Positions 32,903-41,475 of a DNA stretch of 64,000 nt are shown piece after piece. The stretch covers positions 1 to 64,000 of the forward strand of contig DATLNM010000017.1 in assembly GCA_035536775.1 (NCBI GenBank). Reading direction: 5' to 3'. The translations under genes were made by a program, and so were the position numbers. The stretch's first letter is position 1. Every line of letters begins with the position of its first letter. The notes beneath the pieces were generated by a model. The model was not told where the DNA came from, searched no databases, and saw only the letters and a list, made by a program, of their open reading frames with translations. Source of the DNA: DATLNM01 sp035536775 (lineage in GTDB: Bacteria; Actinomycetota; CADDZG01; WHSQ01).

Positions 32903-34084
32903 TTACCGACTCCTTGGGAGACCTAGGACACGCTCCGAGATGATGTTGCGCAGTACCTCGGACGTCCCGGCTTCGATCGTGTTCCCGCGACTGCGAAGCT
33001 GCTCGTATTGCCAGTAGCCGTTCCATGGGGTGTCTTGCCCATCTAGTGGGCCGCGCGCGCCGAGGATCTCGACCGCAGTCTTGGCGAGCTGCTGGTTGGA
33101 CTCGGACCAGAACAGCTTCGCGATCGATCCCTCAGGACCGGGGATGCCCGTCTTCACGAGCGACGTCAGCGCGCGATAGTTGGTGAACCGGAGACCCTGG
33201 AGCCCGACCCATTGGCGCACGATCGCGTCGCGGATCAATGCGTCGTCCGCGGCACGGCCGCCGTTGCGAGGTTGCTCCTTCGCGAGCGCGATCAACTTCC
33301 TGACCGAGGTCTCGATGCGCGCCGTCAGCGCGAACCCGAGCGTCCCACGTTCGTGGAGAAGGGTCGTCATCGCTACGCCCCAGCCCTTGTTGACCTCGCC
33401 CAAGACGTTTTCGACCGGGACGCGCGCGTCGGTGAAGAAGATCTCGTTGAACTCAGGATCCCCGGTGATCTGACGGAGCGGCCGAACCTCGACGCCCGGC
33501 GCATGCATGTCGGCGAGGAGATAGGTGATCCCCTCATGCTTCGGCGCGCTCGGATCCGTCCGCACCATGAGGATGCAGTAGTCGGCGATGTGCGCGAACG
33601 AGGACCACACCTTCTGGCCGTTGACGACGAAGTGATCGCCATCGAGCTCTGCGCGGGTCCGAAGCGACGCGAGGTCGGAGCCCGAGCCAGGCTCGGAGAA
33701 CCCCTGGCACCACACCTCTTCGCCCGACAGCGTCTTGGGAAGGTGCTCAGACTTCTGCTCGTCGGTCCCGTGGGCAATGATCGTCGGGCCGGCCATACCG
33801 AGGCCGATCAGACCGATGTGATCCGGGGCCTCGGCCTTCGACATCTCCTCGAGGAAGATCGCCTGGTGCGTGTAGGGAGCGCCGGCGCCGCCGAACTCCT
33901 TCGGCCACGTCAGGCCCGCATAACCCGCCTCGTAGAGCTTCTTGCTCCACTCGCGCGATGTCTCGAGGTCACCGCGGCCAGGACCAGGCGGACGGTCCCG
34001 CCATCCCTCGGGGAGGTTGGCCTCGATCCACGACCGTAGCTCCGCGCGGAACTCTGCTTCTAACGGGCTGTCACGGAAATCCAT
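32903..34084 (-). CDS. Acyl-CoA dehydrogenase, FadE-like larger partner
   Basis: A 393-aa ACAD. The middle-domain loop WCQGFSEPGSGSDLASL (about 127) and the preceding helices with WPKEFGGAGAPYTHQAIFLEEM are intact. The C-terminus ends with GNTIEAGTSEVLRNIISERVLGLPR, the FAD-contacting segment. ATG at 34084 is preferred over GTG at 34090, because AAGGA sits 8 nt before it. It resembles the actinobacterial steroid/bile-acid side-chain ACAD class and is adjacent to the mce lipid importer. Substrate unproven. Confidence 0.9.
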   Translation of the reverse strand: MDFRDSPLEAEFRAELRSWIEANLPEGWRDRPPGPGRGDLETSREWSKKLYEAGYAGLTWPKEFGGAGAPYTHQAIFLEEMSKAEAPDHIGLIGLGMAGPTIIAHGTDEQKSEHLPKTLSGEEVWCQGFSEPGSGSDLASLRTRAELDGDHFVVNGQKVWSSFAHIADYCILMVRTDPSAPKHEGITYLLADMHAPGVEVRPLRQITGDPEFNEIFFTDARVPVENVLGEVNKGWGVAMTTLLHERGTLGFALTARIETSVRKLIALAKEQPRNGGRAADDALIRDAIVRQWVGLQGLRFTNYRALTSLVKTGIPGPEGSIAKLFWSESNQQLAKTAVEILGARGPLDGQDTPWNGYWQYEQLRSRGNTIEAGTSEVLRNIISERVLGLPRSR

Positions 34085-34120
34085 CGACACGTTCCTTACT
34101 CGATCAGGGAAGCGGGCATC

Positions 34121-34234
34121 CTACGGCTTCGGTGCAGGCGCGGCGCCCGACTGCTCGGTCCGCTCGAGGCCCCACACGCAGGGCAGATAACCGTCGAAGC
34201 AGGACATACAGATGCCCGGCCTAATACACTCCAC
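34121..34234 (-). CDS. Possible 37-aa cysteine-rich small protein
   Basis: An open frame GTG 34234 to TAG 34121 in the gap between mceG and the acyl-CoA dehydrogenase, same strand as the latter and 36 nt before it. It has four cysteines in a compact N-terminal half (C3, C9, C12, C19 with GICMSCFDGYLPC), followed by a polar Ala/Pro tail. The clustered CxxC suggests metal binding, but no strong ribosome site is seen and the family is not recognised. An internal ATG at 34207 is an alternative start. Confidence 0.35.
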   Translation of the reverse strand: MECIRPGICMSCFDGYLPCVWGLERTEQSGAAPAPKP

Positions 34235-34282
34235 GAGGCGGGGCGTGCGCCTCGGCTGCTTTCCGGGCGTGGTGGGGGGAAG

Positions 34283-35287
34283 ATGCCAGAGACCGAGATC
34301 AGCATCAAAGGCCTGACCAAGTCATTCGGGCCTCAAACGGTCCTGGAAGACATCACGTTCGACGTTCCCAAAGGCAAGATCACGCTGATGCTCGGACCCT
34401 CGGGCACGGGCAAGTCCGTCTTCCTCAAGCACCTCGTTGGGTTGCTGAAGCCCGACCGGGGCGAGATCTGGATCGACGGCAAGAACGTCCCCGCTCTTCA
34501 CGAGAAAGAGCTCTACGAGGTGCGCCGCAAGTTCGGCGTGCTCTTCCAGGACGGCGCTCTGTTCGGCTCCATGAATGTCTACGACAATGTCGCGTTCCCC
34601 CTGCGAGAGCACACCAAAAAGAAAGAGTCCGAGATCAAGGACATCGTCACCGAGAAGCTGACGATGGTCGGCTTGGTCGGAGCCGAGAAGAAGCTCCCCG
34701 GCGAGATCTCGGGAGGAATGAAGAAGAGGGCCGGTCTCGCGCGCGCCCTCGTGCTCGATCCCGAGATCGTGCTGTTCGACGAACCCGACTCAGGACTCGA
34801 CCCTGTCCGAACCGCCTTCCTCAACGAGCTCACACTCGACCTGAACCGCCAACTGCAAGCAACGTTCATCATCGTGACGCACGACATCGCGACAGCGAAG
34901 AGGGTCTCGGACTACATCGGGATGCTGTACCGCAGGAACCTGGTGAAGTTCGGTCCCGCGAAGGAGATGTTCGAATCCGACATCCCGGTCGTGAAGCAGT
35001 TCCTCGCCGGGGCGACCGACGGTCCCATCGGCATGTCTGAAGAGAAGGACGCGACCAAGGGAATCATCAGCACGTCGGGGATGACGGCCGCGGAGACCGA
35101 GGAAGCGGAGCGCGCAGCCGGAGCCGGTAGCGACGGGAAGACGGTTCCGATCAAAGCGACGCCGCGCCGCAAGAAGACGACGGCAGCGGCTCCCAAGACG
35201 TCGGCGCCGAGGGCCAAGACGACGGCCAAGAAGACGACGCGCACGACGACCAGAAAGACGACCCAGAAGCGGAAGAGCACGGACTGA
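34283..35287 (+). CDS. mceG: Mce-system ABC ATPase (MceG/Mkl, MlaF-like) with Lys/Thr-rich tail
   Basis: ATPase that powers lipid uptake through YrbE permeases and Mce proteins. Walker A GPSGTGKS (about 39-46), signature ISGGMKKRAGLARAL (about 145) and Walker B VLFDEPDSGLDP (about 169) are all intact; the KKRAGLARA form is typical of MlaF/Mkl ATPases. After the ~245-residue ATPase there is an Ala/Glu linker and a tail of Lys/Thr/Arg repeats (about 285-334, such as TTAKKTTRTTTRK), histone-H1-like and unusual for this family. ATG at 34283 after GGGGGAAG. Its stop overlaps yrbEA (TGATG). Confidence 0.92.
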   Translation: MPETEISIKGLTKSFGPQTVLEDITFDVPKGKITLMLGPSGTGKSVFLKHLVGLLKPDRGEIWIDGKNVPALHEKELYEVRRKFGVLFQDGALFGSMNVYDNVAFPLREHTKKKESEIKDIVTEKLTMVGLVGAEKKLPGEISGGMKKRAGLARALVLDPEIVLFDEPDSGLDPVRTAFLNELTLDLNRQLQATFIIVTHDIATAKRVSDYIGMLYRRNLVKFGPAKEMFESDIPVVKQFLAGATDGPIGMSEEKDATKGIISTSGMTAAETEEAERAAGAGSDGKTVPIKATPRRKKTTAAAPKTSAPRAKTTAKKTTRTTTRKTTQKRKSTD

Positions 35288-36057
35288 TGGCGGCGATGCG
35301 GTCGCTCGTCACCGAGACGGGCAACATGTTCGCCATCACCCTCGAGGCCTTCCGCATCATGTGGAAGCCTCCCTACCCCTTCCGGGAGTTCATCCGGCAG
35401 TCGTGGTTCATCGCGAGTGTGTCGATGATTCCCGCCGTGCTCGTCTCGGTCGCTTTCGGCGCGACCATCGCCCTGCAGGTCGGCAACGTCGCCCGGCAGC
35501 TCGGTGCGGAATCCCAGACCGGCGCGGCGATGGTCCTCGCCGTCGTTCGCGAGGCGGCTCCCATCGTTGCAGCGCTCCTCATCGCCGGAGCCGGAGGGTC
35601 GGCGATGTGCGCCGACATCGGAAGCCGGAAGATCCGGGACGAGATCGCGGCCATGGAAGTGCTCTCGGTCAATCCCGTTGCGACCCTGGTCGTCCCGCGC
35701 ATCTGGGCGGCCGTCTTTGTCGCCATGCTCCTCGATGGGTTCGTGTCGGTCGCGGGCATCGCCGGTGGCTATTTCTTCAACGTCATCATCCAAGGAGGTA
35801 CGCCTGGTGCGTATCTCGCGTCGTTCAGCTTGCTCGCACAGACCGCAGACCTGGTCGTCGCGATCATGAAGGCGGGCGTGTTCGGACTGGTGGCCGCGAT
35901 GGTCGCGTGCTACTTCGGCTTCTACGCGAAGGGCGGGCCGAAGGGCGTCGGCGACGCGGTCAACCGCGCCGTCGTCGTCACTTTCATGCTGATCTTCTTC
36001 GTCAACTTCATCCTGACCGCGCTGTACTTCGCCATCGTCCCGCAGAAGTTCGGATAG
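35287..36057 (+). CDS. yrbEA: Mce permease YrbEA (MlaE family)
   Basis: Integral membrane permease subunit, 256 aa, five to six hydrophobic helices. The MlaE-type core contains QLGAESQTGAAMVLAVVREAAPIVAAL in outline (the REAAP region) and the coupling-like segment CADIGSRKIRDEIAAMEVLSVNP (about 108-130) that contacts the ATPase. It is coupled to mceG upstream; yrbEB follows after 9 nt. It forms the transmembrane pore with YrbEB. Confidence 0.93.
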   Translation: MAAMRSLVTETGNMFAITLEAFRIMWKPPYPFREFIRQSWFIASVSMIPAVLVSVAFGATIALQVGNVARQLGAESQTGAAMVLAVVREAAPIVAALLIAGAGGSAMCADIGSRKIRDEIAAMEVLSVNPVATLVVPRIWAAVFVAMLLDGFVSVAGIAGGYFFNVIIQGGTPGAYLASFSLLAQTADLVVAIMKAGVFGLVAAMVACYFGFYAKGGPKGVGDAVNRAVVVTFMLIFFVNFILTALYFAIVPQKFG

Positions 36058-36066
36058 GCGAAACTG

Positions 36067-36921
36067 ATGGCGACGGCGGGTCGGCTACAACGGAGCTTCG
36101 GGGTCCCCGGCCGCGTCGCGACGCGGAGCATGGACGGACTCGTCAACATCGGGCGCCAGGTCTCGTTCATGGCGAAATCTCTGGTGGATGTCGTTCCCGG
36201 GATGCGTCACACGAGTGAGATCAAGCGTCTCATCTCGGAGATCGCCCTCGGCTCAGGCGCGTTGTTGCTGGGTGCCGGAACTGCGGGAGTCATCTTCTTC
36301 ATGGCGTTCTTCACTGGGACCCAGGTAGGGCTCGAGGGATTCAAGGGCCTACAGCTGATCGGTGCAGAAGCATTCACCGGATTCGTCTCGGCGTTCGCCA
36401 ACACGCGCGAGATCACGCCCTTGATAGCCGGCGTGACGTTAGCCGCCCAGGTCGGCGCGGGGTTCACGGCCGAGTTGGGCGCGATGCGCGTGAACGAAGA
36501 GATCGACGCGCTCGAGGTCATGGCGGTCCGGCCGATCCCCTATCTGATCTCGACTCGCATCATCGCGGCGCTGATCGCGATCCTTCCGCTGTATCTCATC
36601 TCGCTGTTCGCGTCCTACTTCGCGACGAAGTGGGTGGTGGTCGACCTGCTCGGACTCTCGGAGGGCACCTACACCCACTACTTCGGAACCTTCCTGCCGG
36701 CCGTGGATGTCGTCTACTCACTCATCAAAGCCGGGGTATTCGCGATAGCGGTCGCTCTCATCCACTGCTATTACGGGTTCAACGCCAGCGGCGGCCCCGC
36801 GGGCGTCGGGATCGCGGTGGGCAAGGCGATCCGGGCCTCGATCGTCACCGTCAACCTGCTCAACCTGATGATGTCGTCGTTCATGTGGGGCGTGTCCGAC
36901 ACCGTGCGGATAGCCGGCTGA
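36067..36921 (+). CDS. yrbEB: Mce permease YrbEB (MlaE family)
   Basis: Second permease subunit, 284 aa. The cytoplasmic coupling region is GAEFTAELGAMRVNEEIDALEVMAVRPIPYL in outline (about 132-160), and hydrophobic helices fill the rest, with the NTREITPLIAGVTLAAQ segment typical of MlaE. ATG at 36067. Followed by a GGGGG ribosome site leading into mceA. Confidence 0.93.
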   Translation: MATAGRLQRSFGVPGRVATRSMDGLVNIGRQVSFMAKSLVDVVPGMRHTSEIKRLISEIALGSGALLLGAGTAGVIFFMAFFTGTQVGLEGFKGLQLIGAEAFTGFVSAFANTREITPLIAGVTLAAQVGAGFTAELGAMRVNEEIDALEVMAVRPIPYLISTRIIAALIAILPLYLISLFASYFATKWVVVDLLGLSEGTYTHYFGTFLPAVDVVYSLIKAGVFAIAVALIHCYYGFNASGGPAGVGIAVGKAIRASIVTVNLLNLMMSSFMWGVSDTVRIAG

Positions 36922-36931
36922 GGGGGCGACG

Positions 36932-38092
36932 ATCAAGAGGCTGCGCGAAGGACTGATCGGGCTCGTAGCCCTCGGCGTCGCCGGAGGCGCGGTGGTGCTC
37001 ACCGCGTTGTTCCTGACCGGAAGCGTCCGCGCCGCAACGGTGCCCGTCTACGCCGAGTTCGAGCGCTGCGGTCAAGGCATCCGTGTAGGAGGAGACGCCA
37101 AACTGCGCGGCGTGCTCGTCGGACGGATCGGCGCGCTGCTTCGGTCATCCGATACGCCGTGCCGCATCCGCCTCGACCTCGTCCCCGAGACGGTCGATCA
37201 GATCCCTGCGAACGTCGGTGCCCAGATCCGGGCGAAGACGGTCTTCGGCGAGAAATGGGTCGAGATCCTGTACCCCGAAGCACCGGTTGATGAGCGCATC
37301 GCGGCGAACGACACGATCGACAAGTCCCGCACCATCGACCCGCTCGAGGTCGAGACCATCCTCAATATCGCGTTGCCGTTGCTAGACGCGGTCGATCCCG
37401 AGGCGCTCTCAGGCGCGCTGAACGCGCTGTCCGGCGGTTTCGTGGGCCATGAGGACGCGATCATCAAGAGCATCGAAGAGGGCATCGCGGCACTGCGCCC
37501 GATGAACGCCGACAAGGAGCTCTTCGAAGAGGGTCTCGATCAGCTCGAGACCTCGGCGGCGATCCTGGAAGAGATCGACGAAGACCTCATCGACTCGCTG
37601 CGCGAGCTCGACCGCGTGAACGTCTTTACGGCGGGAAACTCACAGCTCATCGCCGACACCCTCGACACCGCTCCGGAGCTCTTGGGTGACCTTTCGAAGT
37701 TGTTCCAGACCAACCTCATCGACTTCGTGAAACTGGCGAACGAGGGCGCAACGGTGATCAGTCTGGTGGCCGCGCGCGCCGACGACGTCGAACGACTCCT
37801 GTCCGCTCTTCCCCGTTTCACATCCGGCTGGATCAGGAACCTCAGTGGAGGCTGCCCCGTCAGGCAGATCACGACGGAGCCCGGGCTCGCGAAGGGCGAT
37901 CTCGTCCCGGGACGCTGCTGGCGCGTCCACAACATCATCTCGGAGAGCCGCGGACCGTACGCCGAAGGTGAGGAGCCGAAGCCCGGCGGCTCCGTTGACG
38001 CGCTCGACTACCTCTTGATCGGCATCACCGCGCCGACGGCCGCGGAACGCATCTTCTACGCGCACTCACTCGGGACTGGGGCCAGTCGATGA
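36932..38092 (+). CDS. mceA: Mce family protein MceA, apparently non-AUG start (ATC)
   Basis: First of six cell-wall lipid-binding Mce subunits, ~386 aa. A single N-terminal membrane anchor (REGLIGLVALGVAGG, then VVLTALFL) precedes the MCE/MlaD domain (VPVYAEFERCGQGIRVGGDAKLRGVLVGRIG in outline, about 38-125) and a long helical needle region. No ATG, GTG or TTG lies between the in-frame TAG at 36911 and GTG 36992, and starting at 36992 would remove most of the anchor. ATC at 36932 has a GGGGG site 5 nt upstream and gives a normal anchor, so it is proposed as the start. A sequence error is possible. Confidence 0.85.
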   Translation: MKRLREGLIGLVALGVAGGAVVLTALFLTGSVRAATVPVYAEFERCGQGIRVGGDAKLRGVLVGRIGALLRSSDTPCRIRLDLVPETVDQIPANVGAQIRAKTVFGEKWVEILYPEAPVDERIAANDTIDKSRTIDPLEVETILNIALPLLDAVDPEALSGALNALSGGFVGHEDAIIKSIEEGIAALRPMNADKELFEEGLDQLETSAAILEEIDEDLIDSLRELDRVNVFTAGNSQLIADTLDTAPELLGDLSKLFQTNLIDFVKLANEGATVISLVAARADDVERLLSALPRFTSGWIRNLSGGCPVRQITTEPGLAKGDLVPGRCWRVHNIISESRGPYAEGEEPKPGGSVDALDYLLIGITAPTAAERIFYAHSLGTGASR

Positions 38093-39063
38093 GGAGCTCC
38101 GGGGTCAAGCTCACGACGTTCACGATCTTCACGATCTTCGTCACGTTCTGGCTCGCGTCGATCATCGGCGGGCTGTCGCTGTTCAAGGACACGTACTCCG
38201 TGAACGCGGTGTTCTCCGACGCGACCGGTGTGCTGAAGGGTGACCCCGTCAAGGTCGCGGGCGTCGAGGTTGGGCGCGTGACTCACTTCGAGGTCGAGGA
38301 CGGCGCCGCGGTGTTGACTCTCGAGATCCGAAAGGAGGTCGAGCTCCCGTCCAATGTCGAGGCAGACATCAGGTACCGGAACCTGCTCGGACAGCGCATC
38401 GTCAATCTGCTCGAGCCAGAGGACCCAGAGCGCGGCCAGCTCGCCGACGGGGACACGATCGAGCTCGACAACACGAAGGCAGCCCTCGACCTCGCGATCG
38501 TCTTCAACAACCTCCGGCCCTTGATCCAAAGCACGAATCCCGAAGACATCAACACCGTGGCCCGTGCCGTCCTCGAAGTGTTCAAAGGACGGGAGAAGGA
38601 CCTCGCTGGGATCCTCGGCAACGTCGGGCGCCTCGCCAAGACCCTCTCGGCGCGTGACGATCGCCTCGCGCGCCTCGTCGTCAACCTCAGGGGCGTTACG
38701 GATGTGCTGAACGATCAGTCTTCGAACATCGGGACATCCCTCGACCGTTTCTCGACATTCCTGGAATCACTGAACGAGGTGACGCCGGTGATCGAGGATG
38801 TGATCGCTCAGCTCGACGACGCGTCCCAACGCTTCGGCGGGATCCTCAAGCGCAACCGCACCAATCTCGATGACGAGATCAGAGACCTCAACATCTTGCT
38901 GGGGATCGTTGACGACAACCTCGGTCCGCTCGACAGGATCGCGCGCAATCTGAAAGAGGTCTTGCTCGGGACCGCGCGCTCCCAGTCGTACGGGAAATGG
39001 TGGAACCTCTACGTCGTCAACCTCTGCCCCGAAGCCATCCCCACGGGATGTGGCGGGCTATGA
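38089..39063 (+). CDS. mceB: Mce family protein MceB
   Basis: Second Mce subunit, 324 aa, anchor about 8-30 (TFTIFTIFVTFWLASIIGG). The MCE domain is YSVNAVFSDATGVLKGDPVKVAGVEVGRV in outline (about 36-115), followed by extended helices. The C-terminus has two cysteines (NLCPEAIPTGCGG). ATG overlaps the mceA stop (ATGA). Confidence 0.92.
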   Translation: MRSSGVKLTTFTIFTIFVTFWLASIIGGLSLFKDTYSVNAVFSDATGVLKGDPVKVAGVEVGRVTHFEVEDGAAVLTLEIRKEVELPSNVEADIRYRNLLGQRIVNLLEPEDPERGQLADGDTIELDNTKAALDLAIVFNNLRPLIQSTNPEDINTVARAVLEVFKGREKDLAGILGNVGRLAKTLSARDDRLARLVVNLRGVTDVLNDQSSNIGTSLDRFSTFLESLNEVTPVIEDVIAQLDDASQRFGGILKRNRTNLDDEIRDLNILLGIVDDNLGPLDRIARNLKEVLLGTARSQSYGKWWNLYVVNLCPEAIPTGCGGL

Positions 39064-39073
39064 GGGAACAAGC

Positions 39074-40054
39074 ATGAGCATCAGGAACTTCCGCGAACGG
39101 AATCCTGTCTTGATCGGAATCATCTCGATCGCGACCATCACGATCCTGACGACGCTGTCGTTCTCGATCGACAAGCTCCCCGCGATCAAGAAGGCGTACG
39201 ACATCCAGGCCGAGTTCGCGGACGCAGCCGGACTTCAGGTCGAGAACCAGGTCCGCGTCGCGGGGATCAAGGTCGGATCGATCTCGAAGGTCGAGCTCGC
39301 CGGCGATCGCGTTCTCGTGACGATGGAGATCGAGAACCACGTGGAGCTTCCGGACGCGACATCGGCCGAGATAAAGCTCGCGACCCTGCTGGGTACGAAG
39401 TACGTCGCGCTCGAGGCCGCCGGCGGTGATCCCCTGCTCGAGGAAGGGGACGTGATCCCGCTCGCGCGCACGAAAGTGCCCTACGAGATCTATCAAGCCG
39501 CCAACCAAGGAACGGCGATCGTCGAGGAGATCGACGGCGATGCTCTGAATGCTCTCCTCGTCGAGCTCACCAAGCTAACGAAAGAGGCACAAGGCGAGGT
39601 GGGGATCGCACTCGAGGGCTTGAATGAGCTCGGCGCCGGGCTGAACGACAAAGAGGACGATCTCAATGCTCTCCTCGTAGGCGCCGACGACCTCACTGAA
39701 TTCCTGTCGGACGAGGGCGACGACATCATCCGCTTGATCGACGCGTCCAACGACATCCTGGGCACGCTCGCCGCCAAGCGTGAGGAGATCCAGTCGCTGC
39801 TCGAGTCCACCAAGTTCATGGCAGGCGAGCTTGGAAACCTCGTCAAAGACCACCGCAGCGAGCTCGACTCGATCTTCCTCAAGCTGCACCGGGCACTGCT
39901 GGTGCTCGATCGCAACATCGAACATATCGACGTCGCCCTCGAGTACGCGGGACGCTCGTCGCGCTACTTCGGGAGCATCCTTCAGCAGGGGCCGTGGGCC
40001 GACATCTTCACCTGCGTAACCGTGGTCACCGCAGGATGCGAGCAGGACGAATGA
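39074..40054 (+). CDS. mceC: Mce family protein MceC
   Basis: Third Mce subunit, 326 aa, anchor about 11-28 (VLIGIISIATITILTTL). The MCE domain follows (YDIQAEFADAAGLQVENQVRVAGIKVG in outline), then a long acidic helical region with repeated DLNALLVGADDL-type heptads. Start ATG at 39074 after GAGGGAACAAGC. The stop overlaps mceD. Confidence 0.92.
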   Translation: MSIRNFRERNPVLIGIISIATITILTTLSFSIDKLPAIKKAYDIQAEFADAAGLQVENQVRVAGIKVGSISKVELAGDRVLVTMEIENHVELPDATSAEIKLATLLGTKYVALEAAGGDPLLEEGDVIPLARTKVPYEIYQAANQGTAIVEEIDGDALNALLVELTKLTKEAQGEVGIALEGLNELGAGLNDKEDDLNALLVGADDLTEFLSDEGDDIIRLIDASNDILGTLAAKREEIQSLLESTKFMAGELGNLVKDHRSELDSIFLKLHRALLVLDRNIEHIDVALEYAGRSSRYFGSILQQGPWADIFTCVTVVTAGCEQDE

Positions 40055-41475
40055 CCATGACGCGATTCATCAAACCCCTCACATACGCACTCGTCGTCCT
40101 TCTCATCGGGGGCGGGGTCTCGCTCATGACGACGTCGGGGAAAGGCTCGGGGACGTACGAGGTCACCGCCTACTTCACGAAGGCGATCGGGCTCTTCAAG
40201 GACTCCGACGTCGATGTTCTCGGCGTACCCGTCGGCAAGGTGAAGTCGATCGAGCCCGCGGGGACCAAGGTCAAGGTCGTCATGGAGATCTCCGACGAGC
40301 ACAGGATCCCCGACAACGCGTTCGCTCAGATCGTCCCGATCTCGGTCATCTCCGACCGCTACATCCAGCTCGCCCCGCCGTATCAGTCGGGCGATTACCT
40401 CCAAGACGGCGACGTCCTCGACGTCGATCGCACGCAGATCCCCGCCGAGCTCGACGACGTCTTCAAGCAACTGAAAAAGCTGCTCGACGCGATCGAGCCG
40501 GGCCGCCCCGGCGAGCCGGGAGCGCTGGGGGACCTCATCGTGCAGCTCAACCGCACACTCAAAGCGCGCGGCGACGACCTCCAGGGCACGATCACCAACA
40601 CGGCGCAGCTCACGGAGAACCTCGCCGACGCCCAAGAGTTCATCTCGGGGCTGCTGGTGAATCTCGAAGACCTCTTCGGAACCCTCGCGACGCGCGCCGA
40701 CTCGATCGGGACACTCAACAAGAACTTCGCGATCGTCATGGCCACGCTCGCCGAGAGCCGCTCCGAGCTAGAGGGGACTCTCGCGAACCTCGCTATGACG
40801 ACCGAAGAGGTTGGCGACCTCATCAAAGACAACAGACATCGGTTGGGGCGTGACCTCGAGATCGCCGCCCGCTTGACGTCGGTCATCCTCAAGAATCGCG
40901 AGTCCGTCGAGCAATCGCTGGCGTGGCTGCCCGTCGTAGCGATCGGATTGACGAACGCCAACCACCCCGAGCCCATCCAGGCGACCGACGTGCGCGACAA
41001 CGCGTTCGGCAAGTTCGAGTGTGAGACGTTCGCCGCGCTTCCCGAACCCATCCGGGACATCATCATGGATCTGTGCATCCAGCAGACCGGTGAACCGCCA
41101 CCCGCGCCCCAGGAGCAGAAGCTCGACTGCGACCGCGGCGTCCGCAAGGTAAGGCGGCAGATTCAGAGACTCGAGGGTGTCGCTCTCCCCCGCCCCGTGC
41201 AGAACGAGATCCTTCGGCCCATGAAGGCACAGCTGCGTAAGCTCGCCAAGAAGTGCCGGGACCTGGGTGAGGAGCTGGGCGCGCCGGGAGATTTCCTGGA
41301 CCGGATCCTCGACGACGTCGGAGGACTTCCCGAGCTCGACGATCCACTTGATGACGACGGTCTCACCGGGAACGCGGCCGGGCCCACGGGAGCTACGGGC
41401 GAGAACACGAACATCCTCAGCGGCTTCTCGGGATGGATGAGCGGGATGCTCGACTTCATCGGATGGTCGTGGTGA
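40051..41475 (+). CDS. mceD: Mce family protein MceD
   Basis: Fourth Mce subunit and the longest of the set, 474 aa. Anchor about 8-24, MCE domain about 32-115 (YEVTAYFTKAIGLFKDSDVDVLGVPVG in outline), helical region to about 290, then an extra C-terminal domain with paired cysteines (KFECETF, DLCIQQTG, KLDCDRG, AKKCRDLG) and a Gly/Asp-rich tail. ATG overlaps the mceC stop (ATGA); a second ATG lies 6 nt on. Confidence 0.92.
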   Translation: MTMTRFIKPLTYALVVLLIGGGVSLMTTSGKGSGTYEVTAYFTKAIGLFKDSDVDVLGVPVGKVKSIEPAGTKVKVVMEISDEHRIPDNAFAQIVPISVISDRYIQLAPPYQSGDYLQDGDVLDVDRTQIPAELDDVFKQLKKLLDAIEPGRPGEPGALGDLIVQLNRTLKARGDDLQGTITNTAQLTENLADAQEFISGLLVNLEDLFGTLATRADSIGTLNKNFAIVMATLAESRSELEGTLANLAMTTEEVGDLIKDNRHRLGRDLEIAARLTSVILKNRESVEQSLAWLPVVAIGLTNANHPEPIQATDVRDNAFGKFECETFAALPEPIRDIIMDLCIQQTGEPPPAPQEQKLDCDRGVRKVRRQIQRLEGVALPRPVQNEILRPMKAQLRKLAKKCRDLGEELGAPGDFLDRILDDVGGLPELDDPLDDDGLTGNAAGPTGATGENTNILSGFSGWMSGMLDFIGWSW

